Assembly (NCBI GenBank): GCA_024707385.1
Contig: JANPZW010000009.1
Coordinates: forward strand, 620,001 to 684,000
Source: Cellvibrionaceae bacterium
Lineage (GTDB): Bacteria; Pseudomonadota; Gammaproteobacteria; Pseudomonadales; Cellvibrionaceae
Length of the DNA stretch: 64,000 bases
Direction: 5' to 3'
Under the pieces are notes generated by a model that worked only from the letters and a program-made list of their open reading frames with translations, was not told the DNA's origin and did not search any database. Positions 54,391 through 64,000 of the stretch are shown here, in pieces. The translations under genes and the position numbers were made by a program. Position 1 is the first letter of the stretch. Each line of letters begins with the position of its first letter.

Positions 54391-54428
54391 CCACAAGCGC
54401 CCACACGCTTTGCTTGACTAATTGTTAA
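54391..54428 (-). other. 5' half of 16S pre-rRNA processing stem
   Basis: Complementary to 52681-52718. Confidence 0.8.
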
Positions 54429-54434
54429 AAAACA
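54422..54434 (-). promoter_or_regulatory. boxA-like element in the 16S leader
   Basis: TGTTTTTTAACAA on the minus strand. Confidence 0.65.
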
Positions 54435-54490
54435 TTGCCTCGGCTGGCGAGGGCTTCTGCTTTGGTCCGTGACCGCTGCTGAGGAGGCGC

Positions 54491-54518
54491 ATTATACGGA
54501 GATCCAAAATGTGTGCAA
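54491..54518 (-). promoter_or_regulatory. rrn promoter upstream of 16S
   Basis: TTGCAC-16 nt-TATAAT-GCGCCTCCTCAGCAGCG, AT-rich UP-like region upstream. Confidence 0.8.
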
Positions 54519-54596
54519 GCGGTTTTTAAAATTAAATTTTCTCTTAACCAGTCTCGCAGCCTCAGCCTCTCGAGAGCCAACAAACCCGCCCCAACT

Positions 54597-56109
54597 TCAG
54601 CGACCTAAGGTGTCCTTAATATAATCATCATGGGCCGGCATAGTTTTTAAGCAGCTCATCACAACATTCTCTACCTGACCCAGCATCGAACCCAACCCTT
54701 CATCAGCTACCGCATCGCAAAACGGGCTCTGCCTTTCTGGAAATATACCTTGCCCCTCCATAACAGAAAACCAGCTGTTCTCTGAAAAAAGCTCACTTCC
54801 ATCCCTATAAAGCTGCCCACTCGATCTGTACAGATCAATCTTCTGTTGAAGCGTACTTGGAATTTCCATGTTTTTGCAGTAGCGCCAAAACTCGGTGTCC
54901 TCCCGATTCGTCGCCTTGTAATGAAGAATAATAAAGTCTCGAATGGACTCTATCTCACGATCCATCAACTGATTGAAACGGTTCATTTCCGCATCAAATT
55001 GGTCAAAATGCGGAAAAACGCTGATAAATTTGGATAGCGCCGATTGCACCAAATGAATACTGGTCGATTCCAGCGGCTCAAGAAAACCGCTTGCCAAACC
55101 GACACTCAAACAATTTTTATTCCAGATCTTTTTCTCTTCCCCGACGTAAAACGCAACTGCCTAGTCTCACCCAACGATTTAGTATCGAGATTGCTTAGAA
55201 GAATATCTTCCGCCACCTCATCAGAGCAGAAGGCATTACTATAAACCAGCCCGTTACCGGTTCTATGCTGCAGCGGAATACGCCATTGCCAGCCAAAACC
55301 ATGCGCGGTCGCCTGGGTATGCGATGCGATTTGCGTCTGACGCTCGCTTGGGATTGCCTTTGCGCTATTGCATGGCAAGTACTTACTCCAATCTTCATAC
55401 CCTGTTTTTAATGTTTGCTCTATTAGAAGACCTCTAAATCCAGAACAATCGATAAAAAAATCAGCTTGAATATCAGGATGTCCATCCAAGTGCAGGGTTG
55501 TAATATTGCCACTCTCTCCATCAACCGTTGCGGAGCTAATTTTCGCCTCAACCCTCCGCACACCACGCCTCTCGCTATACCCCCTTAAATACTGCGCATA
55601 AAGCGACGCATCAAAGTGGAAAGCATAGTTAATCGTTGCCAAAGGCGAGTTGGGTATATTTTGCGGCTCTAAAAACTTTTTATGAATCGCCATTTGAGCG
55701 TTAAGCGAATAGTTTTCAAGTCTGCCGGCCAAACTTTTTGAGTAGGCTTTACGCCAAAGCTGATGAAAAGGGACATTATGCGAATCTGGACCGTAGCTGC
55801 CAAAAGGGTGGTAATAGCTATCGCCTTGATTAGCCCAATTGAGGAACTCGATGCCTAGCTTCATCGTTCCTTTGGTTTCGCGCAAAAGCTCCTTAGCATC
55901 AATCCCTAACAGCTTATTAAAAGTGGCAATTGGAGGAATTGTCGCCTCCCCGACTCCTATAGTGCCAATCTCCGCAGACTCGATCAGTACAATAGAATAA
56001 TGATTCCGCGATAACACCTTGGATAGGGCTGCCGCAGCCATCCACCCTGCTGTACCCCCCCCCCCACTATGGCTATAGTGGATACTCTGCCGGACGCTTG
56101 CCGTTGCAT
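54597..56109 (-). CDS. Flavin-dependent (tryptophan) halogenase family protein, two apparent frameshifts (G10 at 56055-56064; A5 at 55129-55133)
   Basis: IVGGGTAGWMAAAALSKVL (if G9); MKLGIEFLNW; GWQWRIPLQHRTGNGLVY; SVGLASGFLEPLESTSIH. Confidence 0.82.
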
Positions 56110-56121
56110 GATGATCGCCAC

Positions 56122-57372
56122 CTAACGCGAAAGAAGAGATTTTGTACGATTAATAATTATCCGCGAATCGATTGCCTCTGTCACAGCATTAGTATTTCGC
56201 GGCGTATAACCCACGGCATGCATCAATCCTGTCCAGGCGTTTTCGCTGATCAACGCGTTATTTTCTTTAACCGTGCCGGCAGACGACCGAAAAAGCTCGA
56301 CGCGGCGGCGATTACTCTCTGTCAATTCCAGCGGTTGATCCAGAGCTCCACGTAAAAGGAGATTGACCATATCGGCGGCCTCTCCAAAATCTCTCATCGA
56401 CAGCATATTAAAATACCGGGCGGAGTGTGTCGTTTCAGAGCTAACACCAAGCAACCAAGATAAAGTTACCAACTGCCGGGCCAATATCTGATCGAGATCA
56501 ACAAGAAGCTCTGGCACCTCAGCGAAACCACTTCCGATTGCCACACAATTGGCCAGCCAGGGTCGTTCGAAATACTCACACAACCTATCAGGGCTGCCAA
56601 AAATATATGTCTTTTCTGCTCTGCCGCAGCTTAAACGACCTATGCGTTTAACCATCATTCTCTCGAGCTTAAGTTCGCTCTCCACAGGGCCGCCTTCGAA
56701 AGCGCCAAAGCGGTAATCCCATGACCAAGAAGGAATCATTTGCTCCGACAACACCGCTTTCTTCTGTAAGTGCTGCATCACAACTCCACCGAGGGAGCAA
56801 TCAATAAAATAGTCAGCTGTCATAACTTGGCGAGTTGATGTTTGGACTGAGAATATTTTTTTTTCATCCTCCGACAACACAACCGTCACGTCTTTACTCG
56901 GGACGTATGTCACCCCCCTTCTCACTGCTAGGTGTCGATACTCATGTGTAACATTCTTTCTGAGATAAACAACACCTGGCGAAGGCGGCGGTGTTATAGC
57001 CAAAAAACTGTCATAGCTCGGGACGTCCGCTTCCTGCTGGCGGCATACCTGATAGGCGTGATGAAAAGTAACAGCGTCACTCACGACACCGTAAGGAGAA
57101 AAGTTAAATGCAAATCCAGATGGCGAGGCCGGCGTAGTAATGGTGATCTTTTGAAGCCCCACTTCGGAGAGCTCTCGACGAATCAAAGGTATTGCCGGCT
57201 CAGCGAAAGGAGGAAACAAAAAACTAACGTGAGACTCTCGCTCATCTGGAGGGAGCTGAATCGCGACAATCGTCGGCTTCAAATATTGAAGCTTCTCTGC
57301 GAGAAAAGAGGCGCACATTGAGAGCTGCAGGCCACTGCCAATTAGTGCGATCGTCGGTGTCTTATTTTTCAC
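56122..57372 (-). CDS. Divergent halogenase-like protein lacking canonical catalytic motifs
   Basis: Weak N-terminal IALIGSGLQLSMCAS; SWSWDYRFGAFEGG where WxWxIP is expected; C-terminus similar to halogenases; GTG start overlaps the upstream TGA. Confidence 0.65.
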   Translation of the reverse strand: MKNKTPTIALIGSGLQLSMCASFLAEKLQYLKPTIVAIQLPPDERESHVSFLFPPFAEPAIPLIRRELSEVGLQKITITTPASPSGFAFNFSPYGVVSDAVTFHHAYQVCRQQEADVPSYDSFLAITPPPSPGVVYLRKNVTHEYRHLAVRRGVTYVPSKDVTVVLSEDEKKIFSVQTSTRQVMTADYFIDCSLGGVVMQHLQKKAVLSEQMIPSWSWDYRFGAFEGGPVESELKLERMMVKRIGRLSCGRAEKTYIFGSPDRLCEYFERPWLANCVAIGSGFAEVPELLVDLDQILARQLVTLSWLLGVSSETTHSARYFNMLSMRDFGEAADMVNLLLRGALDQPLELTESNRRRVELFRSSAGTVKENNALISENAWTGLMHAVGYTPRNTNAVTEAIDSRIIINRTKSLLSR

Positions 57373-58919
57373 GAGAAAACTCCATATAGGCTCATGGCTG
57401 ACTGAGGCCATTGCTCAGTAACAGTCCCCTCATGGATCTGGTCCAATAGTTCAGATTGGGGCGCTACGCCCCTCGCGTTATTGGCTATTTCATCACGAAA
57501 ATTCTTGAGCTGCTCGACAAGTTCTCGATCAGTAAGGTGGCACGTCCTATGATGGAGAGCCGCAGTCTCGCCACCTTGCGCGAAATATACCAACGCCCAG
57601 CTAGCCTCAAGAAACAAACCGTGCTGGTAGGTATCCACTATACCTGCCTCGCGTAATAAATTTATTTTTTGATCCAAGGAATCCGGCAAACGCATGTTTT
57701 TGATGTAGCGCCAAAATTCAGAATCGGCTCTTTCCGTCACACGGTAGTGAAGCACGAGGAAATCGCGAATTTTTTCATACAGATCTGCCATTTCGCGATT
57801 AAATTGCTCGCTTTCAGCTCGCCAATCCTTGTGCCCCGGGAGAAGTTCTGCGAGCTTCAGAATCGCTGCTTGAATCAAATGAATGCTGGTTGACTCTAGT
57901 GGCTCCAAGAATCCACCGCTTAAACCGATGCCGACGCAGTTCTTACGCCAAGATGTATCCATCCGGCGCGCCTGAAAGCGTATCAAATTTAGATCAGCCA
58001 GTTTTTCCCCGCCGAGATTTCCATCAAAGAGCTGCTCAGCCTCGCTATCACTCATAAAATCAGTGGCGTACACAAATCCGTTGCCGGTGCGATGTCGCAA
58101 AGGTATTCTCCACTGCCACCCAGCAGCATGGGCCGTTGCTCTGCTGTAGGGCACATTAGGATAAGTCTCGTCCGTCGGAGCAGCGATGGCACTATTGCAT
58201 GGCAGATGCTCTGACATATCAATCGGATTCGCCCCCAACGTCTGGCACAGCAATAATGAGCGAAATCCACTGCAGTCGATAAAAAAGTCAGCGCTTAGGG
58301 TAAGGCCATCACCCAACGTAACTCCGATGATATCCCCTGTTTCCGAGTCTTGCCGAACATGCTCAATTTTCCCTTCCACCCTGGTAAAATTGCGAAAATT
58401 TCTTTCGCATAGACCCCTCAAAAAAAGAGCATATTTAGAGGCATCCAAATGAAACGCATATGAAAAATTGGATAAAAACCCACTTCCTTTCTTTGATGGA
58501 TAGGTAAATCGACCCAAACGCGCCATTTGCGCTGCAAGAGAGAATTCATCTGCGGAGAGACTAGCGCCTAGGCGCTTAGCACGGGACCAATAGTGATAAA
58601 AAGGCGCGTGCTTTGTTGGAAAGCCCATTTCGCCGAAGGGGTGAATGTAACTATGACCAATTTGTTTCCAATCTGCGAACTCTATACCCAACTTAAAAGT
58701 AGCATTAGTAGCGCGCATGAATTCATGCTCGCTAATGCCTAATCGCTCATTAAAGTAACGTATATGGGGAATGGTTGCCTCTCCCACACCAATTGTTCCT
58801 ATAGCCTCGGATTCTATAAGAGTTATTTGCAGAGCGCTGTCCTGAAATAAATGACAAAAAGCGGCCGCAGTCATCCAGCCAGCAGTTCCACCTCCAACAA
58901 TCATTAATTTTTGAATCAT
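57369..58919 (-). CDS. Flavin-dependent (tryptophan) halogenase family protein
   Basis: IVGGGTAGWMTAAAFC; KLGIEFADW; GWQWRIPLRHRTGNGFVYATDFMSD; GFLEPLESTSIHLIQ. Confidence 0.9.
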   Translation of the reverse strand: MIQKLMIVGGGTAGWMTAAAFCHLFQDSALQITLIESEAIGTIGVGEATIPHIRYFNERLGISEHEFMRATNATFKLGIEFADWKQIGHSYIHPFGEMGFPTKHAPFYHYWSRAKRLGASLSADEFSLAAQMARLGRFTYPSKKGSGFLSNFSYAFHLDASKYALFLRGLCERNFRNFTRVEGKIEHVRQDSETGDIIGVTLGDGLTLSADFFIDCSGFRSLLLCQTLGANPIDMSEHLPCNSAIAAPTDETYPNVPYSRATAHAAGWQWRIPLRHRTGNGFVYATDFMSDSEAEQLFDGNLGGEKLADLNLIRFQARRMDTSWRKNCVGIGLSGGFLEPLESTSIHLIQAAILKLAELLPGHKDWRAESEQFNREMADLYEKIRDFLVLHYRVTERADSEFWRYIKNMRLPDSLDQKINLLREAGIVDTYQHGLFLEASWALVYFAQGGETAALHHRTCHLTDRELVEQLKNFRDEIANNARGVAPQSELLDQIHEGTVTEQWPQSAMSLYGVFS

Positions 58920-58989
58920 TTGCGCATCTCTGACAAAAAAAAGGCATAGTCGAGACTATGCCTTTATACATTGACGGCTAACGCCGCAG

Positions 58990-61900
58990 TTAGAAGGTGT
59001 AATTGAGAGACAAGGCCAGCCGTCGATCGTTTACAAAGTAAGAACGGGGAGAACGAACTGTTTCTTGGACACCCGATGTGCTACCCGGATTAGTCTCGTT
59101 CTGGATAGACGTTCTTGTGACCTCATCCAACAAGTTGTTTGCTTCGAGGCCAATCCTAAACTGATCGGTGATTCTGTAAGACAGAGAAGCATCCAACTGG
59201 CCCGTCGCTTCCCCATACACAGGAGCATAGGCAATCACATCCCTCGAATTCAGCAAATAAGACGAACGCCAGTTGTAAGCAAGACGAGCCTCGAAAGTAC
59301 TGTTATCGAAGAACAAGACTACGTTGTAGTTATCTTTCGACAGACCTTCCAATGGTAAATCACGAATATTGTTGAACGTATATTGCTGAGCATACTTGTT
59401 ATCCGGATCTCCACCATAGAGTGCCGTGCCGTAGTCGTTCGCTGAGCCATCTATATATGTATAACTCGCCTGGATACCGAAGCTATCCAAAGACTCGTGA
59501 ATGAAACCAAACGTACCCAAATAGGCAAACTCGGCACCTTTAACTGTTGCAGTTCCCGCATTCTGCGTACTTGTTACTACAACATCTTCTGTTTGCCCTC
59601 TGGTATTGGTCAGCTCTTCGATAACACTTGATTGTCTGAAGTAATCTCTAATTCGCTTGTGGAACAGCGAAGTTGTCAAAGATCCTAAATCTTCAAAGTA
59701 CCACTCCAGCGTCAAATCGTAGTTGGTGGCCAGCTCTGGCTGCAGCAAAGGGTTTCCGCCACCATTTGCGACGTATCCGGAGAGCTCAATCGATTCTATC
59801 CGCGATTCTTCCTGCCCTGTATCTGGATTAACAAATCGTGTCACCTCCAAGTTCGGCGTAACCAAACGAGTATTGCGAACGTTATTGAGGGTTGGTAGGA
59901 ATATAGATTCAGAGGCTGCGAAACGAACAATAAAGTCTTCCGTCAGCTCAAGCTTTAAATTGAAGCTAGGGAGCACCCTGGTGAATTTCTCACCTTTTAC
60001 GGAATACACAGGGCCATCCTGTTGATCAAGATAACCACCGATTTCGTTACGCAAATTAACTCGACTCTCCTCAACAGCGTTAACCTGCGCCGCTATACGA
60101 GCGGTAGCAGCTGCAGCAGGATCAGCTGCGCCGCCTGCGGCAGCCTCTGCGAAGTAGTCGTCATAGTATCGAGTGGTGTAGTAAGCCAAAGTCGGGCTAT
60201 CTGCTGCGTTCTGCCAATCCACCGGTTCCACCCAATAGTTCCCCCACGGGTGCGCCATGACGAAGGCTCGGTTTCACCAGTAAAGATTCCATCAGCCGCG
60301 CCAAATACGTTGGCGCCGGTAGCATCCAACTGCCAATTCACGTAACGAAGACCGATATCACCGGAGAATCGGATCGCAGATTCATCGCTACCGAAATTCA
60401 ACTGCACATAAACTGAAGATCGGTCTTCCTCAACGGTAGAAAGTTCAGCAGGGCGGAATGGAGATCCTTCCATTGCGCTGGAACGGCGATGCAACGGCCT
60501 CCAATTCCCGTCTGTCATCAAAATATCTGCCTCTTCGACCTGCTGATAGAATTTCTCGGTATCTCTTACCAACTCGGCCGATGGGAAGTAAAAGGTGTCA
60601 TTGACATTCAGCGCATGGCCATTCAGATGGTCTTTAAAGGTAAATTGCTCTATCAGGTCTTGATTCTGATACTCGTTGTATTTCGGAGGCGAACCCATCC
60701 AGGTTTCGCCCAGTGAACCCCAATTATATAAGGACTCTTTAAAGTCAATTTCACGATTTGAGAAGCGAAAGCCAGCTTCTACGCTGTTCACCAAGCCGCG
60801 GTCAAAGGTGTATTTCCCATCAAGACTGATGGCTTTTTCGTCACCCTCACTATCAGCCGCATGGTCCATGGCTGAGCGCATGAAGTAGCTTTGTGCACTA
60901 TTAATGGTCGTACCATTACCATTATCGAGAATCTCGAATACCGGTTTATCTGGGTTTCGCAAATCCAAATAGGCGTCGGTTGAATTCATGCGACCAAGAA
61001 CCGTGAAATCCATGACTTTGTTGGTCGCCTGAGCGTATTGAATATCGCCCGATAGCGTCAGGTTGTCATTTGGCTTGTATTCCAGATTGAAGCTGATGTC
61101 ATTTACGACACGTTCGTCATCACGCGTCCGAACACCAGCCACATAGAACGGGTTGCCTCGGAATGCTCTATCAGAATCATCCTGGCCTCCGTTACCGCCC
61201 AGGATGAGGCCGGAAGTAAATAAACAATGCTGATTGCCAGGCAAGCAGTTATAGGTCGCATCCGGCCCAAGATTCAGATTTCCAGAGCCAGCATCATTGG
61301 AAAACGGCTCGGCTGGGAATTCCAAGAAATGCTCTGTCCAGGTCAATGTGGAGTCAGAGCGAATAAACTCCAAGGTAGCCTGAAGAGTTTCAGATGGGTC
61401 TGCCCATTGCAAAGATCCGGCAATACCCAAACGCTCGCGGTTATTCTCTTGCTGGCGAGCGGAGCCGCCTATGGGGGCAAACAAGTTTTCGCCATCAGGA
61501 TTGGAGCCTGCGTTGGTTACAGCTTTGTAATTAAATACGCCCACACCGTCGCCACGCGAACTGAAGTCCGAATAGGCTACGCTCAACAATGCGCCGAATT
61601 TACCGGCGTCGGTATCCCATACGTTACCAACGATCGCCGACGCGCTTGGTTTAACTTCTTCTATCAGGTCCGCATAGCTAGCCTTGACCGACCCACCCAA
61701 AACCAAACCGTCGGAATCAAATGGCTTGCGGGTTTCGATATTAATCGTTCCAGAGATACCACCTTCAATGGTGTTAGCAGACTGGGATTTTTTAACGATG
61801 ACAGCACCCACCATCTCGGGCGGTATGTCGGAGTAGTTCAAGCCACCGTCACCGGTAGCAGAGAAGCCGTCACGTCCATTGATTTCACCGCGAACACGAT

Positions 61901-62264
61901 TCAATCCACGAACGGTTACGTTACCGCCCTCAACAGAGAAGTGATCGGGGTCATTTGATGCCTCGAAACGCTCGATAGCAACGCCGGGTACACGCTGTAG
62001 CGCTTCAACAACGGATTTATCAGGCAGCGCGCCTATATCACTCGCCGTGATGACATCTTGAACGATTGACGACTGACGCTTGATATCCTGCGCGTTTTCC
62101 AGGCTTTGTTTCATTCCATACACCACCACCTCTTCCAAAGCGACCGGCTCTTCGGGCGTGGTTTGACCGTAGGCTTGGGCGGTCAGTGCGGCTATACATA
62201 CGGCAAGAGTGGATTTCTTGAATACGAGTTTGGAACGACCGTATCCGGTTTCACGTGTAGTCAT
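58990..62264 (-). CDS. TonB-dependent receptor; apparent frameshift near 60260
   Basis: Plug domain VVVYGMKQSLENAQDIKRQSSIVQDVITASDIGALPDKSVVEALQRVPGVAIERF; C-terminus RRLALSLNYTF; ORFs 60093..62282 and 58990..60258 join as GETEPxFVMAHPWGNYWVEPV. Confidence 0.9.
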
Positions 62265-62536
62265 AGGTGGACCCCAGAACATTGATGATTATTTATTGGC
62301 TTTATGGGTATTTAAGGCAGCGTAGCATAGGGAAAAACAAAGATAGGGTCAAACAAACCACAACTCGTCCGACGGACAAATTTGATTACATATGACCCGG
62401 GATTTTATTCGTCCAGCGATATCAGGCAATTTGGTTATTAAAACCTACCCAACTACAACTAACACCATTTAATCAGGTTAAAAAACACACTAAATGATCG
62501 GTATGCAGCCAAAATGTCGCGAAAATTTCTTTTTAT

Positions 62537-63853
62537 TTATATGACAAAGGTCACGTTACTTCGTACAAGTGGTAGGTCTTTTTTCCCCATTTTGACAAGA
62601 AAAAACCGCGTATACATGGATAATTCTGGAGCAAAACAGAGGTTCGGGGTGGTATTGGCCTCGACCGGGGGGCTTGTCTGGTTCACCGTCAGGGCGCCCC
62701 TGCTCAAGGCGTCCTTTATTTGTTTTCCTGACGAGGCCAAGCCGCTGTCAACCAAGTGTTGAATAAACGTTTTTTCGTCGAGCAGCGAGCGCTCCAAATG
62801 CGTGTAAGGAATTCCATCCTGTTTCAGCTGCTGGAGATCAGCTTCGCTAAGCGACGCTGTATTTCCCGAAAACAGTGCCTCCGTAATCTTTTGGGCTGCC
62901 CGAAGGTTGCTCTCGCCATGAACGATCCGCGTTACCTCTTCCGCCAGGATGCGCTGGGCTTGAGGTCGCCCGCCGTTCTGGCGGTCTTCCTGTTCAATTC
63001 GCTCAATGTGCTCCACCGACAAAAACGTAAAGTAGCGCAGAAACTTATAGACGTCAGCATCCGCAGTGTTTAGCCAGAACTGGTAAAAGGCATAAGGAGA
63101 AGTGCGCGCCGCATCGAGCCATACGGTGCCGGACTCGGTTTTGCCAAATTTGGTCCCATCCGATTTGGTGACCAAGGGCATTGTCAGACCGAAAACCTGC
63201 CCGCCATATATGCGTCGCGTCAGATCAGTGCCGCCGGTGATATTGCCCCATTGGTCTGACCCACCGATCTGCAGGGTGCAGCCGTGGTGGTGATACAGCT
63301 CCGCAAAGTCATATGACTGGAGCAGCATATAAGTGAACTCAGTGAAAGATAAGCCTGCACCTTCGCGCTCCAGCCGCTGCTTCACAGATTCCTTGTTGAT
63401 CATATTGTTGACGGAGAAGTGCTTACCTACGTCGCGTAGAAAATCCAGCACGTTGATCTGACAAACCCAATCCAGATTATTCACTACCAAAGCGGAAGTA
63501 TTGCTCTGGTCGAAGTCAATAAAGCGGGAAACCTGTTGCTTGAGCTTTTCAACCCAGTCGGCGACCACGTCCGCGGTGTTCAGCTTGCGCTCCGAAGCTT
63601 TGAAACTGGGATCACCAATCAATCCCGTGGCGCCGCCCACCAGGGCAATAGGTTTGTGCCCGGCCAATTGAAACCGGCGCAAAGTGAGTAAGGGAACTAA
63701 ACTGCCGATATGCAGACTATCTGCGGTCGGGTCGAAGCCGCAATATAGTGTTCGTGCAGTCGATAGATGCTCGTGCAGTTGTTGATCACCGGTCATTTGG
63801 GCGATCAAACCACGGATTTGAAGATCATTAAGGAGTTGCGCATCTAACGGCAT
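62537..63853 (-). CDS. tyrS: Tyrosyl-tRNA synthetase
   Basis: [29 protein letters not shown] (KMSKS-like); C-terminal S4-like domain. Confidence 0.95.
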   Translation of the reverse strand: MPLDAQLLNDLQIRGLIAQMTGDQQLHEHLSTARTLYCGFDPTADSLHIGSLVPLLTLRRFQLAGHKPIALVGGATGLIGDPSFKASERKLNTADVVADWVEKLKQQVSRFIDFDQSNTSALVVNNLDWVCQINVLDFLRDVGKHFSVNNMINKESVKQRLEREGAGLSFTEFTYMLLQSYDFAELYHHHGCTLQIGGSDQWGNITGGTDLTRRIYGGQVFGLTMPLVTKSDGTKFGKTESGTVWLDAARTSPYAFYQFWLNTADADVYKFLRYFTFLSVEHIERIEQEDRQNGGRPQAQRILAEEVTRIVHGESNLRAAQKITEALFSGNTASLSEADLQQLKQDGIPYTHLERSLLDEKTFIQHLVDSGLASSGKQIKDALSRGALTVNQTSPPVEANTTPNLCFAPELSMYTRFFLVKMGKKDLPLVRSNVTFVI

Positions 63854-64000
63854 AAGTTCCGCCTTTAATGGAGATTCTTTTTGGGAGTAAAAATCCGCCC
63901 AAGATACCGAAAGAATCTATAAACACAAGCAGCGGTGCGATATCACACGCTATTTGGCACAAATTCCCGGCCCGGGATGATAAATCGCCTTTTTTCTGTT

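Overview
Chromosomal window from a gammaproteobacterium (Cellvibrio-like gene content; an inference, not verified). It holds about 45 protein genes and one rRNA locus on the minus strand. Main blocks: (i) a stress/compatible-solute region (Crp/Fnr regulator, DUF4142, Rho_N-like protein, treZ-treY-small Pro-rich ORF-glgX, KGG-repeat protein, hemerythrin, DUF2934, CBS); (ii) mixed metabolic genes (PhoX, GNAT-nitrilase, cti, trxC, uxuA, type II NADH dehydrogenase, tatD, sufE, CpxRA/Spy-like, tcdA, lactate permease, csp); (iii) a second trehalose locus (otsA-GH15-otsB); (iv) the rRNA locus; (v) a TonB-dependent receptor plus three flavin-dependent (tryptophan) halogenase-family genes, then tyrS. 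The most unusual structure is the rRNA locus. 16S and 23S are separated by about 1.5 kb that contains an intact LpxO-like Asp/Asn beta-hydroxylase gene and no recognisable tRNA. A second rrn-type promoter (UP-like A-tract, TTGACT-16-TATTAT, GC-rich discriminator nearly identical to that of the 16S promoter) and a boxA lie in front of 23S. The sequence therefore looks like a split rRNA operon: a 16S-lpxO unit and an independently promoted 23S-5S unit. The 16S and 23S processing stems are intact on both sides, which argues against a trivial misjoin, but long-read confirmation is needed because the window also has about eight apparent single-base frameshifts, mostly at homopolymers.
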